Origin: Acidobacteriaceae bacterium
GTDB lineage: Bacteria > Acidobacteriota > Terriglobia > Terriglobales > Acidobacteriaceae
Assembly (NCBI GenBank): GCA_003132445.1
Contig: PKXU01000198.1
Span: 1-64,000, forward strand
Direction: 5' to 3'
DNA: 64,000 nucleotides
Part shown: positions 9,717 to 20,565 of the stretch, in pieces
Position numbering within the stretch: position 1 is the first letter of the stretch
How the letters are laid out: every line of letters starts with the position of its first letter
Notes under the pieces: model-generated
Database searches by the model: none
Told to the model about the DNA's origin: nothing
What the model saw: only the letters and a program-made list of their open reading frames with translations
Translations under genes and position numbers: made by a program

Positions 9717-12700
9717 GCCGGACCCGCCTGTTCTGCCGGACCGGCTTGTGCCGCTGGTGTTGGATTTGTGTTTTCTGCGTTTCTGGATTTGTGGGAAAAG
9801 CGATGCGCCAGATTGTCAAAGAAAATGTAGATCACCGGCGTGGTGTAAAGGGTGAGAGCCTGGCTGAGGAGCAGTCCGCCGACCATGGCAATTCCCAGCG
9901 GCCGGCGCAATTCGGAGCCGAAGCCGCTACCTAATGCGAGAGGCAATCCGGCAAGAAGCGCTGCCATGGTCGTCATCATGATGGGGCGAAAGCGCAGCAG
10001 GCAGGCCTCGTAAATCGCATCGGTCGCGCTTTTTCCGTGCTGGCGCTCCGCCTCCAAGGCGAAGTCGACCATCATGATGCCGTTCTTTTTCACAATACCA
10101 ATCAAGAGAACAATGCCGATGATCGCGACCACGCTCAGATCTTGATGAAAAAGAATCAGAGCCAGAAAGGCGCCGACGCCGGCAGATGGCAGCGTGGAAA
10201 GAATTGTGATGGGATGGATGAAACTCTCGTACAAAACTCCCAGCACGATATACACGGTGACCAGAGCGGCAAGAATCAGCAGCGGCTCATTGGACAACGA
10301 ATTTGTGAAGGACGCCGCAGTTCCCTGAAAGCCAGCCTGCAGGCTGGCGGGCATGTGCAGATCTTTCTCCACTTTATTGACCGCGGTGATGGCCTCGCCC
10401 AATGCCGCGTTGGGCGCAAGGTTGAACGATACGGTAATTGCGGGAAATTGACCCTGGTGGTTGATGGACAAAGCTTCGGTAGTTTTCTCGAAGTGCGAGA
10501 AAGCGCTGAGCGGCACGGCATTGCTCATGGCGGAACTGGTGGCGCCGGCGGAGTTTGCTCCGTTGTTGGTCGTCGGCGACGTCGTAGTGGTGGGGGCGAG
10601 CGCGTTCGTGGGCGGAGCTAGCGTATTTGCGGAAGGAGTGTAGAGCGCTGAGCCGGTTAGAGCATTCGAACCAGCGGAGGGTGAAGCAGAGGCGGCGAAC
10701 GAGGTAGCGGCTCCGGTTCCGGATGCGCCCGAAGATGCGTTGGACTGAATGTAGAGGTGATTGAGCTTGAACGGGTCCAGTTGAAATTGCGGCTGACTTT
10801 CGAGCACGACGTGATACTGATTCGTCTGCGTATACATCGTATTAATCTGGCGCTGGCCGAAGGCGTCATAGAGCGTGTTGTCAATGGTGGAGGGCGCGAT
10901 GCCGAGTCTTGAAGCAGTGACGCGATCGATTACAAGGGAAACGGCCAAGCCTCCCATTTGTTGATCGGTAGCGACATCTTCCAGTTCGGGCAGCTTTTGC
11001 AGACGGCTAACGAAACGGTTGGTCCAGTCGTCAAGCTCGTTGGCATCCGGATCTTCCAGCGTGTATTGGTATTGCGTGCGGCTGACTCGATCATCGACAG
11101 AAATATTCTGCACGGGCTGCATAAAAAGCTGGATGCCCTGCACCTGATCCAGTTTCGACTCCAGGCGGCGGATTACGTCGGAAGCGCTCATGTTGCGCTG
11201 ATCCAGCGGTTTGAGGTTGATGGACATTCTTCCGCTGTTGGTGGTGGTGTTGGTTCCATCCGCGCCAATAAACGAGGAGAGGCTTTGGACCGCGGGGTCG
11301 GCCAGAATCACCTTGGCTAGCTCTTGCTGTTTCTCCGCCATGGCCTTCGAGCCAATGGTCTGCGGCGCTTGCGAAATGCCCTGGATTACGCCGGTATCCT
11401 GCACCGGGAAGAAACCTTTAGGGATGATGATGTAGAGAAAAATTGTGAGCAGGAGCGTGGCCAGTGCTACCAATAAAGTGATCGTCTGGTATTCCAGAAC
11501 GAACTTCAGCGTCCGCCCGTAAAACGCAATCATGTTTTCGAAAACACGTTCCGAGGCGGCGTAGATGCGTCCCTGCTTCTCTTTGGGCTCATGGCGCAAG
11601 ATTCTCGCACTCATCATGGGGGTGAGCGTGAGCGAGACCACCGCCGAAACGATAATGGTCACCGCGAGCGTTACAGCAAATTCGCGAAACAGACGTCCAA
11701 CCACATCGCCCATGAATAACAACGGAATCAGCACGGCGATGAGTGAAACAGTAAGAGAGAGAATGGTGAAGCCGATTTGTTCCGCGCCTTTGAGCGCCGC
11801 CTCCATGGGCGGCTCGCCGGCTTCGATGTAGCGCGCGATGTTTTCGATCATCACGATGGCATCGTCCACCACGAATCCGGTGGAAATGGTCAATGCCATC
11901 AGCGATAAATTGTCCAGACTGTAGCCCAGCATATACATCGCCGCGAAAGTGCCTACCAGCGACAGCGGTACGGCTACGCTGGGGATGATGGTGGCGTAGA
12001 GACTTCGCAGAAACAAAAAGATGACCAGCACGACCAGACCGACCGTCAACAGCAATTCGAATTCAACGTCGGACACCGAAGCCTCGATCGCGGTGGTGAG
12101 GTCGGTGAGTGTTGTAACTTGAATGCCAATAGGCAGATTGGCCTGGAGCTGAGGCAAGAGCTGCTTGATGCTCTTGACCACGCTGATCGTGTTGGCCCCA
12201 GGCTGGCGCTGGACGTTGAGAATGACGGCAGGGGTCTGATTCATCCATGCAGCCTGGTTGTTGTTTTCCACGCCATTCACAATTTGCGCGACGTCGGTCA
12301 GCATCACAGGCGCGCCGTTGCGGTAGGCGACAACTACGCTGCGATAGTCGTCGCTGGTGATCAATTGATCGTTGGCGTCAATCTGGTAATCCTGGCGGGG
12401 CCCATCGAAGTTTCCTTTGGCGGCGTTCACACTGGCGGTGGTCAAAGCCGTGCGCAGATCTTCCATATTGATGCCGTAGGAAGACAGGGCCGTAGGATTG
12501 GCTTGAATGCGGACGGCAGGCTTTTGTCCGCCGCTGATGGTCACCAGACCAACTCCGCTCAACTGGGAAATTTTTGGCGCAAGCCGCGTGTCCACCAGAT
12601 CTTCGACCTGAGACAGAGGCATGGCATTGGAGGTGATGCCCAGAGTGAGCACAGGGGCGTCGGCGGGATTCGTCTTGCTGTAGATTGGCGGCGCCGGCAG

Positions 12701-13066
12701 AATCGAGGGCAGCAAACTCTGCGCCGCGTTAATGGCGGACTGCACCTCTTCCTCGGCTACATCAATATTCAGAGTGAGGTTAAACTGCAGTACGATGACG
12801 GAAGTGCCGCCGGAACTGCTGGAGGTCATCTGACTCAAACCCTGCAACTCGCCGAACTGGCGCTCCAGCGGCGCGGTCACGGTGGTCGCCATTACTGTGG
12901 GGCTGGCTCCCGGATAGAACGTGAGAACCTGAATGGTTGGGTAATCCACTTCCGGCAAGGCGGAGACCGGCAGCTGAGTAAAGCCAACAATTCCCACCAG
13001 CAGAATTGCGGCCATTAGCAGAGAAGTAGCAACAGGACGCAGGATAAACGGACGGGACGGACTCAC
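9713..13066 (-). CDS. mdtB: RND multidrug efflux transporter, MdtB-like, with low-complexity insertion
   Basis: A second RND pump, 1117 residues, with N-terminus [46 protein letters not shown] and TM4 motif [23 protein letters not shown]. It is about 75-80 residues longer than its partner. The excess is a Ser/Thr/Ala/Asn-rich run at about residues 773-846 ([35 protein letters not shown]) in the second periplasmic porter loop, between [14 protein letters not shown] and [22 protein letters not shown]. The C-terminus also ends in an Ala/Pro-rich tail ([14 protein letters not shown]). The GTG start overlaps the mdtA stop (GTGA). All other family features are intact, so it is probably functional. 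Confidence 0.94.
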   Translation of the reverse strand: MSPSRPFILRPVATSLLMAAILLVGIVGFTQLPVSALPEVDYPTIQVLTFYPGASPTVMATTVTAPLERQFGELQGLSQMTSSSSGGTSVIVLQFNLTLNIDVAEEEVQSAINAAQSLLPSILPAPPIYSKTNPADAPVLTLGITSNAMPLSQVEDLVDTRLAPKISQLSGVGLVTISGGQKPAVRIQANPTALSSYGINMEDLRTALTTASVNAAKGNFDGPRQDYQIDANDQLITSDDYRSVVVAYRNGAPVMLTDVAQIVNGVENNNQAAWMNQTPAVILNVQRQPGANTISVVKSIKQLLPQLQANLPIGIQVTTLTDLTTAIEASVSDVEFELLLTVGLVVLVIFLFLRSLYATIIPSVAVPLSLVGTFAAMYMLGYSLDNLSLMALTISTGFVVDDAIVMIENIARYIEAGEPPMEAALKGAEQIGFTILSLTVSLIAVLIPLLFMGDVVGRLFREFAVTLAVTIIVSAVVSLTLTPMMSARILRHEPKEKQGRIYAASERVFENMIAFYGRTLKFVLEYQTITLLVALATLLLTIFLYIIIPKGFFPVQDTGVIQGISQAPQTIGSKAMAEKQQELAKVILADPAVQSLSSFIGADGTNTTTNSGRMSINLKPLDQRNMSASDVIRRLESKLDQVQGIQLFMQPVQNISVDDRVSRTQYQYTLEDPDANELDDWTNRFVSRLQKLPELEDVATDQQMGGLAVSLVIDRVTASRLGIAPSTIDNTLYDAFGQRQINTMYTQTNQYHVVLESQPQFQLDPFKLNHLYIQSNASSGASGTGAATSFAASASPSAGSNALTGSALYTPSANTLAPPTNALAPTTTTSPTTNNGANSAGATSSAMSNAVPLSAFSHFEKTTEALSINHQGQFPAITVSFNLAPNAALGEAITAVNKVEKDLHMPASLQAGFQGTAASFTNSLSNEPLLILAALVTVYIVLGVLYESFIHPITILSTLPSAGVGAFLALILFHQDLSVVAIIGIVLLIGIVKKNGIMMVDFALEAERQHGKSATDAIYEACLLRFRPIMMTTMAALLAGLPLALGSGFGSELRRPLGIAMVGGLLLSQALTLYTTPVIYIFFDNLAHRFSHKSRNAENTNPTPAAQAGPAEQAGPA

Positions 13067-14331
13067 GGGGCGCTGCTCCCGCTGGCGGTGCCGCCACTGT
13101 TTCCGCTGGCGTTTTTTCCACCTGTGTTTGCGCCTGGCTTCGAAACCGAGACCGCGACGTTATCCTGTAACCGATCAAAGGTGCTGTTCGCGACCACATC
13201 CCCCGGGTTGATGCCTTCAACCTGGGTGAGGCCGCCATCGGTTACGCCCGGCTTTACGCTGCGCATGAGGGCAACGTCGTTTTGAATTACGTAGACGAAT
13301 GACGCTGAACCATTCTGTTGAATCGTCGATGATGGAACCAGCGTGACTCCCTGAAGCGTGTTCACCAGCAAGCGAACGTTGACAAACTGATTGGGGAAGA
13401 GCGCGTTATTCTTGTTGTCGAAGATAGATCGCGCTTTTACGGTGCCGGTAGTGGTGTCGATCTGGTTATCGATCGTCAACAAAGATCCGCTTGCGATCTT
13501 GGTCTGAGCGGTGCGATCGAAGGCGTCAACCGTCAGCTTAACTTTTTTCTGCAAGCGCGCGGCCACTGGGCCGAGACTGTCTTCCGGTATGGTGAAGATC
13601 ACCGTTATGGGTTGCATCTGGGTAATGACTGCCAGAGTTAAGGTGCCGGCGGACTGCACCACATTCCCGGGATCCACCAGCCGTAGACCTACGCGTCCGG
13701 AAATTGGTGCGGTAATGTGGCAGAATGCGACCTGAACCTCGTCATACTGCACCGTGCCCTGATCGTTCTTCACTGTACCTTCGTCCTGCAGCACAATCTT
13801 TTCCTGATCCTCCAACAACTGCTTCTGAATGGCATTGCGCGCCCATGCGTCACGATATCGAGCCAGGTCCATCTGCGCCTCGGCAAGCAGATTCTGGTCG
13901 CGCTCCAAAGCCCCTTGCGCCTGCAGTAACATTGCGCGGTAAGGTCGGGAATCGATGTCAACCAGCGGATCGCCTTTTCGCACCAGTTGACCCTCTTTGA
14001 AATGTACGGCCACGACTAAGCCAGTGACTTCGCTGGTAATCGAATCGGTATATTCCGGGGTGACAGTACCGATTTCATCCAGATAAACGCCGATGTTGCC
14101 CTTTTGGGCCGTCGCCGTCGTGATGATGACTTTGGGTTTCGGCGGTGCGGGCTTTTTCTGGTCTTTGAAGTGGCGCCAAAACAGCAGAGCGATTAAGACA
14201 ATTGCCAGAAGCAACAGAATCCATAGCCAGTACCGGCGTTTTTTCGGACCGTGGGATTCCGAGGCGTGCTCCGGAAGCTGATGGGCCGGGTCGGTGATGG
14301 GTGGCTCAGTGGTGTCAATGTCAGCGGCCAA
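13063..14331 (-). CDS. mdtA: RND efflux periplasmic adaptor, MdtA-like
   Basis: A 422-residue membrane-fusion protein. A single N-terminal anchor ([19 protein letters not shown], about residues 34-52) precedes the barrel-sandwich/lipoyl halves ([40 protein letters not shown]..) and a helical hairpin ([23 protein letters not shown]). The matching half follows in [21 protein letters not shown], then the beta-barrel and membrane-proximal domains. The Ser/Gly-rich C-terminus is unstructured. The start is TTG with AGGAG seven bases upstream. It is first gene of the operon mdtA-mdtB-mdtC-OMF; adaptor and pump genes overlap by 4 bp. Substrates are not readable from sequence. Confidence 0.93.
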   Translation of the reverse strand: MAADIDTTEPPITDPAHQLPEHASESHGPKKRRYWLWILLLLAIVLIALLFWRHFKDQKKPAPPKPKVIITTATAQKGNIGVYLDEIGTVTPEYTDSITSEVTGLVVAVHFKEGQLVRKGDPLVDIDSRPYRAMLLQAQGALERDQNLLAEAQMDLARYRDAWARNAIQKQLLEDQEKIVLQDEGTVKNDQGTVQYDEVQVAFCHITAPISGRVGLRLVDPGNVVQSAGTLTLAVITQMQPITVIFTIPEDSLGPVAARLQKKVKLTVDAFDRTAQTKIASGSLLTIDNQIDTTTGTVKARSIFDNKNNALFPNQFVNVRLLVNTLQGVTLVPSSTIQQNGSASFVYVIQNDVALMRSVKPGVTDGGLTQVEGINPGDVVANSTFDRLQDNVAVSVSKPGANTGGKNASGNSGGTASGSSAP

Positions 14332-14366
14332 AAGGAAGCTCCTTTTCCGGCTGGGAGTTGGGGTGC

Positions 14367-14372
14367 ATTATA
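14367..14372 (-). promoter_or_regulatory. Candidate -10 box for the mdt operon
   Basis: A perfect TATAAT lies on the minus strand about 36 bp before the TTG start of the adaptor gene, followed by AGGAG at a normal distance from the start. No good -35 hexamer was found 16-18 bp further upstream, so the assignment is tentative. Confidence 0.4.
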
Positions 14373-14476
14373 GCCCACAGTGAAATGTATTTAGAGATGA
14401 GTACGGCGGGGTGCGGTTGCTAAAAAGACGTGTCTTTACAGAAATGGGAAGGATCTTGACAAAGAGAAGAGTCGAA

Positions 14477-14553
14477 TGGTGGCCCCGGGCAGAGTCGAAC
14501 TGCCGACCTTCGGTTTAGGAAACCGCTGCTCTATCCATCTGAGCTACGGGGCC
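14477..14553 (-). tRNA. tRNA-Arg (anticodon CCT)
   Basis: Read on the minus strand: acceptor GGCCCCG pairs with CGGGGCC, D-arm GCTCAGATGGATAGAGC, anticodon loop TTCCTAA giving anticodon CCT (codon AGG), T-arm GCAG-TTCGACT-CTGC, then discriminator A and an encoded CCA. The anticodon stem has one mismatch at its first pair. It lies between the efflux operon and the kdp operon. Confidence 0.93.
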
Positions 14554-14686
14554 GATGCGGCTACGTCAATATCTTACATGAGGGGAACTGGGTGAAAGAA
14601 TCGAGGAAGCTAGTCCCGCGAAGCTGGAGAAACCTGCTGGCACGAGTGGTTAGAACGGAGTTGCAGGTCGCTATGATCGTATTCTG

Positions 14687-14896
14687 ATCTGCGGGTCGGT
14701 TTGAATTTGTCGGCCGATAGTTCGGAGTCATCCTGAGTGCCGCCGTTTTTCAGGCGGAACGAAGAGCTTGCCCTGAGATGAAGTCGAAGGGATCTCCCAC
14801 TAGTCGTATTTATGGGAGATTCCTCACGCGGCTGAAGTACGCCGCGCTTCGGGATGACGTCCTCGTAGGAAGATAAATTGAAACTGAGCCACTGCC
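14687..14896 (-). repeat. Copy of the foldback (MITE-like) element, inverse orientation, diverged
   Basis: This copy shares the core of the element at 34297-34480 in opposite orientation, with the tracts TTTGAATTT.TCGGCCGATAG, GTCATCCTGAGTGC.GCCGTTTTTCAGGCGGAACGAAG, GGGAGAT.CCTCACGCGGCTGAAGTACGCCGCGCTTCGGGATGAC and CCTCGTAGGA. Its right end is AAACTGAGCCACTGCC (terminal repeat intact). The left end (GCGGGTCGGTTTGAATTT) has drifted. It carries an extra insertion, gcttgccctgagatgaagtcgaaggg. No flanking duplication is visible. It occupies most of the 407-bp gene-free space between tRNA-Arg and kdpC; I see nothing else there. Confidence 0.75.
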
Positions 14897-14960
14897 AAGC
14901 TGCGAGACGTCGATGGGGCGGAACTTTCCGTTGCTGATAACGCCGCCCAGCCCGAGCAAT

Positions 14961-15545
14961 TCAGTCGGTTTGACCATGCTTGCTCGTCAAGTCGTCCAGC
15001 GCCAGGTTCAGCTCGAGGACATTGACTCGTGGTTCACCGAGGAGACCCAGATCTCGTTGATCGGTGTGAGACTGGACCAGTTTGCGCAGGGTCGCTTCAG
15101 CTACGCCTCGCTCGCGAGCAATGCGCGGGATTTGAAACTCAGCGGCCGCAGGGGAAATTTCGGGGTCGAGTCCCGAAGCGGAGGTGGTGAGCAAATCGAC
15201 GGGGATGAGTTGCGATGGGTTTTCCTGATGCAGGGCGCTGGCATCGGAGCGAACGCGGTCGATCAATTTCTGGTTGGTGGGAGCAAGGTTCGTGCCTCCG
15301 GAATTGGCGGCGTCGTATCCATTGCCGGCCGCAGAGGGACGTGAGTGAAAATATTTCGCAGATGTAAAAGCCTGGCCAATGATGCGCGAACCGATGACTT
15401 CGCCGTTGCGATAACGAAGCTGGCCGTTGGCCTTGTCTTTGAAGAGAACTTGCGCCAGCACGGTAATCAGCAGCGGATAAATCACTCCCAGCAGAATCGT
15501 GGTGGCAATGGTCATCAAAAATGCGGTGATGAGATGCTTTTTCAT
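14961..15545 (-). CDS. kdpC: K(+)-transporting ATPase subunit KdpC
   Basis: The 194-residue small subunit of the KdpFABC high-affinity potassium pump. It has one N-terminal membrane helix (HLITAFLMTIATTILLGVIYPLLITVLAQ) and an exoplasmic domain with the family stretches GSRIIGQAFTSAKYFHSRPSAA and YDAANSGGTNLAPTNQ. The C-terminus, VNVLELNLALDDL, matches KdpC ends. It follows kdpB after 8 bp and is the last gene of the operon. Confidence 0.96.
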   Translation of the reverse strand: MKKHLITAFLMTIATTILLGVIYPLLITVLAQVLFKDKANGQLRYRNGEVIGSRIIGQAFTSAKYFHSRPSAAGNGYDAANSGGTNLAPTNQKLIDRVRSDASALHQENPSQLIPVDLLTTSASGLDPEISPAAAEFQIPRIARERGVAEATLRKLVQSHTDQRDLGLLGEPRVNVLELNLALDDLTSKHGQTD

Positions 15546-15553
15546 TGAAGTCC

Positions 15554-17581
15554 TCAGGCCAAGCGCACTGCCGTGATCAGCATATCGATGAGCTTGATGC
15601 CCACGAAGGGAGCAATCAATCCTCCCACTCCATAAATAAACAGATTGCGGCGCAGCAAGGCTTCGGCATTCATGGCGCGATATTTCACGCCGCGTAATGC
15701 CAGCGGGATGAGCGCGATGATGATTAGCGCGTTGAAAATAACCGCCGACAGCACTGCCGACTGCGGGGTTTTAAGCTGCATGATATTCAGCGCGTTGAGC
15801 ACAGGAAAAGTGCCGGCAAACATCGCAGGAATGATGGCGAAATATTTGGCCACATCGTTGGCGATGGAAAACGTGGTGAGCGCGCCGCGCGTCATCAACA
15901 ACTGTTTGCCGATTTCGACGACCTCAATCAGCTTCGTGGGATTGGAGTCGAGATCGACCATGTTTCCGGCTTCTTTGGCGGCTTGCGTGCCGGTATTCAT
16001 GGCGACGCCGACATCGGCCTGCGCCAGCGCGGGAGCATCGTTGGTGCCGTCACCGGTCATGGCAACGAGTTTGCCACCTGCCTGCTCGCTGCGGATGAGC
16101 TTGAGTTTATCTTCCGGGGTAGCCTGCGCAAGAAAGTCGTCGACGCCCGCTTCGCGGGCAATGGCCGCCGCGGTGAGAGGATTGTCGCCGGTGATCATCA
16201 CCGTGCGAATGCCCATGGCGCGCAACTGCGCGAAGCGGTCGCGAATCCCACCCTTGACTACATCTTTTAAGTGAATGACGCCCATGGCGCGCCGATTCTC
16301 GGAGACGACCAGAGGAGTGCCGCCGGAAGAAGCAATTCGCTCGACGGCAGCCCGCACTTCCTGAGGCATGGAGGAACTATTCTGTTCGAGGTAAGAGGCA
16401 ATGGAATCGGCAGCGCCTTTGCGAATCTGCCGGCCATCGAGATTCACTCCTGACATGCGCGTCTGGGCGGTGAAGGGAATAAATTCCGCCTCGTGATCGG
16501 CAAAATCGCGGCCACGGAGTTGATATTTTTCCTTGGCGAGAACAACAATCGAGCGCCCCTCGGGAGTTTCGTCGGCCAGCGAAGAGAGCTGCGCGGCATC
16601 GGCCATCTCGGCTTCACTGACATTGGGAGCAGGCAGAAACTCGGTGGCTTGCCGGTTGCCGAAAGTAATGGTGCCGGTTTTATCGAGCAAAAGCGTATTC
16701 ACATCTCCTGCCGCCTCCACCGCGCGACCCGACATGGCGAGCACGTTGTGCTGCACCAGGCGATCCATGCCGGCGATGCCGATCGCCGATAAAAGCCCGC
16801 CGATGGTCGTGGGAATCAGGCAGACCAGCAGTGAAACCAGAACAAATATCGTCTGCGGCGAACCGGAATAAATCGCGAACGGCTGCAACGTCACCACCGC
16901 CAACAGAAAGATGATGGTCAGCCCGGCCAGCAGAATATTCAGGGCGATTTCGTTGGGTGTTTTCTGGCGCGCCGCCCCTTCCACAAGGGCAATCATGCGG
17001 TCAAGAAAAGTTTCGCCGGGATTCGACGTGATTTTGACTTTGATGAAATCGCTGAGGACGCGCGTGCCGCCTGTGACTGCCGAACGATCGCCGCCGGCTT
17101 CGCGGATCACGGGGGCCGACTCGCCGGTAATTGCGGATTCGTCGACCGACGCTACGCCTTCGACGATCTCGCCGTCGCCGGGAATGAGTTCTCCGGCATC
17201 GACGGAAACCAGGTCACCCGCGCGGAGCTTCGCGCTGGCGACTTCTTCAACCTTGCCGTCAGGGGTGATGCGCTTCGCGATGGTTTCCGAGCGCGCTCGT
17301 CTCAGCGTTTCCGCTTGCGCCTTTCCTCGGCCTTCCGCCATCGCTTCGGCGAAGTTGGCGAATAGCACGGTGAACCACAGCCACAACGTGATCTGCAGGT
17401 TAAACGAAAAGGCTTCATGCGGATGGAGAATGAGCAGAACACTGGTGATCACGCTGCCGATTTCAACCACGAACATGACCGGATTCCCCATCATGTTGCG
17501 CGGGTTCAATTTCAGCAGCGAACTCCAGGCGGCGCCGCGCACCAGATTCACATCCCAGACCGACTTGTGATGGCTTGCCAT
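15554..17581 (-). CDS. kdpB: K(+)-transporting P-type ATPase subunit KdpB
   Basis: The 675-residue catalytic subunit (P-type ATPase, group IA) that hydrolyses ATP to drive K+ uptake. Visible motifs are ITGESAPV (actuator), [10 protein letters not shown] with the phosphorylated Asp, KGAADSI for nucleotide binding, [14 protein letters not shown], and [54 protein letters not shown], which is diagnostic of KdpB. Membrane segments are at both ends as usual. It sits between kdpA (5 bp) and kdpC (8 bp) and is complete. Confidence 0.97.
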   Translation of the reverse strand: MASHHKSVWDVNLVRGAAWSSLLKLNPRNMMGNPVMFVVEIGSVITSVLLILHPHEAFSFNLQITLWLWFTVLFANFAEAMAEGRGKAQAETLRRARSETIAKRITPDGKVEEVASAKLRAGDLVSVDAGELIPGDGEIVEGVASVDESAITGESAPVIREAGGDRSAVTGGTRVLSDFIKVKITSNPGETFLDRMIALVEGAARQKTPNEIALNILLAGLTIIFLLAVVTLQPFAIYSGSPQTIFVLVSLLVCLIPTTIGGLLSAIGIAGMDRLVQHNVLAMSGRAVEAAGDVNTLLLDKTGTITFGNRQATEFLPAPNVSEAEMADAAQLSSLADETPEGRSIVVLAKEKYQLRGRDFADHEAEFIPFTAQTRMSGVNLDGRQIRKGAADSIASYLEQNSSSMPQEVRAAVERIASSGGTPLVVSENRRAMGVIHLKDVVKGGIRDRFAQLRAMGIRTVMITGDNPLTAAAIAREAGVDDFLAQATPEDKLKLIRSEQAGGKLVAMTGDGTNDAPALAQADVGVAMNTGTQAAKEAGNMVDLDSNPTKLIEVVEIGKQLLMTRGALTTFSIANDVAKYFAIIPAMFAGTFPVLNALNIMQLKTPQSAVLSAVIFNALIIIALIPLALRGVKYRAMNAEALLRRNLFIYGVGGLIAPFVGIKLIDMLITAVRLA

Positions 17582-17586
17582 AGGTT

Positions 17587-19389
17587 TTAAAAAGTCTTCC
17601 CAACCTGCATGAGCAGATGTTCAAGAATCGGCCCCAAACTCAAGGCCGGAAAGAAGGTTAGTGCGCCCAGGATCAGGATGACGCTGATCAGGAGCAGGGT
17701 GAACAAAGGCGTGGTGACCGGAAACGTGCCCAGTGACGGGGGAACATACTTTTTTTGCACCAGATTGCCGGCGATGGCCAGCATGGGAATGATCATGAAA
17801 AAACGGCCGACCAAGGTAGTGATTCCCGTGGCTGCGTCATACCAGAGTGTGTTGACAGTGAGTCCTCCGAAGGCGGAGCCGTTGTTTCCCGCGGAAGATG
17901 TGAAGGCGTAGAGAATCTGGCTCAAGCCGTGCGGACCGGGATTGGAGATGCCTGTTGTCCCGAAACCCTTGACTACTGAAATTCCCGTCAGTGTAAGAAT
18001 GATTAGCGGGAATACCAGCGAAACCAGCATCGCCATTTTGACGTCGTAGGCTTCGATCTTCTTGCCCAGATATTCCGGCGTGCGCCCCACCATCAGGCCT
18101 GCGATAAAAACGGCGAGCACGATATAAATCAGAATTCCATACATGCCCGAGCCGACCCCGCCGAAGATCACTTCGCTCAGCATGATATTGACCAGCGGCA
18201 CCATGCCGCCGAGAGGCGTAAAGGAATCATGCCAGCCGTTAATGGCTCCGCAACTTGCATCAGTGGTCACGGTGGCAAATAGAGCGGAGTTGGCAATGCC
18301 GAAGCGCGTCTCCTTGCCCTCCATATTGCCGCCCGGCTGCGAGTTCGAAGCGTGCTGCGCGATCGACGCGGGATAGAGCGGATTTCCTTTCGCTTCCGCC
18401 CAGTAAGCAGTGGTGACTCCGACTAGAAAAAGAATTGCCATTGCCGACCACACTGCCCATCCATGGGCCGGCGAGCCGGTCATACGCCCTAGCGTATAGG
18501 TGAGACCGGACCCGATGGCGAAAATGGAAAACATTTCGATCAAATTAGCCAGCGGCGTGGGATTTTCGAATGGATGCGCGCTGTTGGCGTTAAAGAATCC
18601 GCCGCCGTTCGTGCCCCACTCTTTAATGATTTCCTGCGACGCCACCGGACCCTGCGCGATCGTCTGTGTGGTGACGGTATCCATGACGGGCTTGCCTGCG
18701 GCATCCACAACCGGCTTGCCGTCAGCGCCCAGGCGCTGCACCTGCTGCGGCTCGACCAGCTTCACGGTGTCGTAGGGCCTCAAGTTCTGCACTACCCCCT
18801 GCGAAACCAGCAGCAAAGATCCCACCACGCAAAACGGCAAGAGCACCCACAGACAACAACGCACGAAGTCGACCCAGAAATTTCCCAGAGTGTTCATCTG
18901 CCGCCGAGCAATTCCGCGAATGAAGGCGATGGCCAGCACAATGCCGGTCGCGGCGGAGGCAAAGTTGTGGTAGGCGAGCCCAGCCATTTGCGTGAAGTAG
19001 GTCATGGTGGTCTCGCCGGAATAGGCCTGCCAATTGGTGTTGGTGGTAAAGGAAGCCGCTGTATTGAAGGCCAGGTGCTCGGGAGCCACGGCCCCAAAGT
19101 GTTGCGGATTAAAAGGCAGCACGCCTTGAATGCGCTGGATCAGGTAGAGCACAAGCATTGAAACCGCGCTGAAGATGAGCATGGTTGTTGCGTATTCGGT
19201 CCAGCGCATCTCGTGCGATTCGTCGACGCCGGTGAGGCGATAAAGCAGGCGCTCAATCGGCCGCAGCACCGGATCAAGAAATGTATGCTCGCGCGCGAAC
19301 ACGCGGGTCAAAAAGACGCCAAGAGGTTTGGCGACGGCGAAGATCAAGCCCAGAAACACGAAGATCTGCAGCCAGCCATTAATCGTCAT
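17587..19389 (-). CDS. kdpA: K(+)-transporting ATPase subunit KdpA
   Basis: The 600-residue channel-like subunit that selects and passes K+, a member of the potassium-transporter superfamily. Selectivity-loop signatures include [37 protein letters not shown] and [13 protein letters not shown]. The ORF track starts at 19440, but that extension is the kdpF coding region read out of frame. The ATG at 19389 ([15 protein letters not shown]) has GGAG ten bases upstream and follows the kdpF stop by one base. The protein is polytopic with about ten membrane helices. Confidence 0.96.
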   Translation of the reverse strand: MTINGWLQIFVFLGLIFAVAKPLGVFLTRVFAREHTFLDPVLRPIERLLYRLTGVDESHEMRWTEYATTMLIFSAVSMLVLYLIQRIQGVLPFNPQHFGAVAPEHLAFNTAASFTTNTNWQAYSGETTMTYFTQMAGLAYHNFASAATGIVLAIAFIRGIARRQMNTLGNFWVDFVRCCLWVLLPFCVVGSLLLVSQGVVQNLRPYDTVKLVEPQQVQRLGADGKPVVDAAGKPVMDTVTTQTIAQGPVASQEIIKEWGTNGGGFFNANSAHPFENPTPLANLIEMFSIFAIGSGLTYTLGRMTGSPAHGWAVWSAMAILFLVGVTTAYWAEAKGNPLYPASIAQHASNSQPGGNMEGKETRFGIANSALFATVTTDASCGAINGWHDSFTPLGGMVPLVNIMLSEVIFGGVGSGMYGILIYIVLAVFIAGLMVGRTPEYLGKKIEAYDVKMAMLVSLVFPLIILTLTGISVVKGFGTTGISNPGPHGLSQILYAFTSSAGNNGSAFGGLTVNTLWYDAATGITTLVGRFFMIIPMLAIAGNLVQKKYVPPSLGTFPVTTPLFTLLLISVILILGALTFFPALSLGPILEHLLMQVGKTF

Positions 19390-19390
19390 T

Positions 19391-19480
19391 TCAGAATTTC
19401 TCCGGGCGCAACAGCGCGCAGAAGAGGTACACGATGACAATGGCGCTGATGATCAGCATGATGAGTGACTGCAAGTCCAT
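19391..19480 (-). CDS. kdpF: K(+)-transporting ATPase subunit KdpF
   Basis: A 29-residue single-helix peptide, MDLQSLIMLIISAIVIVYLF.., ending in LLRPEKF, the conserved KdpF tail. It stabilises the KdpABC complex in known systems. AGGAAGGGG lies just before the ATG. It is too short for the ORF track. The stop is separated from the kdpA start by one base (TGAAATG). Confidence 0.9.
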   Translation of the reverse strand: MDLQSLIMLIISAIVIVYLFCALLRPEKF

Positions 19481-19491
19481 AAGGCCCCTTC

Positions 19492-19578
19492 CTACTTCAT
19501 ACGATTGCAGAAACGCACGTACGCGACCGATGCGACAAAGAACACGATGGTGACAGCGATCCAAAGAACATCTTGCAT
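19492..19578 (-). CDS. Tiny membrane peptide upstream of kdpF
   Basis: A 28-codon ORF (MQDVLWIAVTIVFFVASVAY.., ending RFCNRMK) with a good ribosome site (AAAGGAAA, 7 bases before the ATG). It ends 11 bp before the kdpF start. It has one hydrophobic helix followed by a basic end, giving a predicted N-out topology like KdpF. It is not KdpF itself because KdpF follows intact. I infer that it is a second small subunit or regulator of the Kdp pump; I recall similar small ORFs preceding kdpF in other bacteria but cannot verify that here. Confidence 0.65.
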   Translation of the reverse strand: MQDVLWIAVTIVFFVASVAYVRFCNRMK

Positions 19579-19613
19579 AGTAAATTTCCTTTGTAGTGCG
19601 GGGACGTTGAGAA

Positions 19614-19850
19614 TCAGAGGGCGATCCGCTCGCCCGTTTGTATTGGAATGTCTTGCCTCTGGGCTCCGATGTTCATCTCTTCAATGTTCATTTCTAGGAG
19701 AACTCCGCGCCTTCTTCTGCCAGATGTGAATTTTGCAAGGTGCACCACGGCACTGACCGGCACCCTCGTTGCTTCTATCATGAGCGCCGCCAATACGTGC
19801 AGGAAAAATATCACTGCTGTGATAAGCACAACTGCGAGCGCAATCGTCAT
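19614..19850 (-). CDS. Small membrane protein of unknown function upstream of kdp
   Basis: A 78-residue frame with a strong N-terminal helix (IALAVVLITAVIFFLHVLAALMIEA) and a basic, then acidic tail containing a small internal repeat (EMNIEEMNIG). GAGAG precedes the ATG at a usable distance. It lies 35 bp upstream of the tiny kdp peptide in the same orientation and could be first in the operon. No family is recognised. The rest of the space up to 20064 shows only an AT-rich stretch that may hold the kdp promoter and a short GGGCGGTTCTGCCC hairpin. Confidence 0.4.
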   Translation of the reverse strand: MTIALAVVLITAVIFFLHVLAALMIEATRVPVSAVVHLAKFTSGRRRRGVLLEMNIEEMNIGAQRQDIPIQTGERIAL

Positions 19851-20064
19851 AATGCTCTCGTCACAACTGCCGCGGGAAAGTTTCTTAACTTCCCCTAAAC
19901 TCCATTCAACGACTCCGGGCGTAAGAACGGAATCAAGAACTAATAAAGAATTCGTAAGGGCGGTTCTGCCCGTTATTCAAGCTGGCACTGTAGAACTGGA
20001 TGCTGTCAGACCGTAAACCAATGTGCACCGGCGAGAGACGTCTGAAAGCGACTCCATATGGAAG

Positions 20065-20346
20065 TTAGCTGCCCCACTCGGCCTCGCCCGGCGTGGCATA
20101 GTACTTTCGGCGGGGCGCCTCGACGGGGGTACTGGACAGTTCGAGCAGCGCTAAACGGGCCGCAGCCACCATCAATTTGCGATCGCTCTGCGGCGTTCGA
20201 TCCCAGGAGCAGCATGCCGAGCCGTGGTTGGCTGAGCTCTGTTTCGCTGGGGCCTGGTTCGCTTCGCCATCGTGCGCCAGCGCGTCCCAATAATGATGGA
20301 AAACTTTTGCCAATTGCTCTGCGGAAACGTCCTGAATCGTCGACAT
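20065..20346 (-). CDS. Small conserved-looking hypothetical protein
   Basis: A 93-residue soluble protein, MSTIQDVSAEQLAKVFHHYWDALAHDGEA.., with a helical N-terminus, a middle rich in small residues and a second helix (SDRKLMVAAARLALLEL). The ratio of charged to hydrophobic residues and the ordered helices look like a real protein. It is encoded between kdpE and the kdpFABC cluster on the same strand. No function can be given. Confidence 0.5.
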   Translation of the reverse strand: MSTIQDVSAEQLAKVFHHYWDALAHDGEANQAPAKQSSANHGSACCSWDRTPQSDRKLMVAAARLALLELSSTPVEAPRRKYYATPGEAEWGS

Positions 20347-20498
20347 AAGATCTTAGCCTCTCGATATTTTCGGCGGAGAGTCTTAGCTACTCATTCCTCC
20401 CTGCCTTCAAAGATTTGATGACGAAAGGCGTAAAGATTGAATAAAAGGTACATAGAATGTTCGTAAGAACGGCGCTCGGCAGGAAAGGATGAGTTTGC

Positions 20499-20562
20499 GG
20501 CGGACGAGGTTGCAGCCACTCGCTTCGCCTCGCGGGCTGGACGAATGCGTCCGCCCCTACGA
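20499..20562. repeat. Intergenic inverted-repeat element next to kdpE
   Basis: GGCGGACG at 20499-20506 and CGTCCGCC at 20548-20555 form an 8-bp perfect inverted repeat. An inner GGACGAATGCGTCC hairpin sits at the right end. The outer edge reads gtaggggcggacg on the minus strand, the look of a dispersed intergenic repeat. It begins about 10 bp after the kdpE stop codon and could act as a transcript end for kdpD-kdpE, though no U-run follows. Confidence 0.5.
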
Positions 20563-20565
20563 AAT

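Noticed and set aside
14424-14437. AAAGAC-GT-GTCTTT palindrome upstream of the efflux operon as a repressor operator
   Set aside because: Only 6-bp arms, it lies upstream of the best -10 box and no TetR- or MarR-type gene is nearby; not enough to list.
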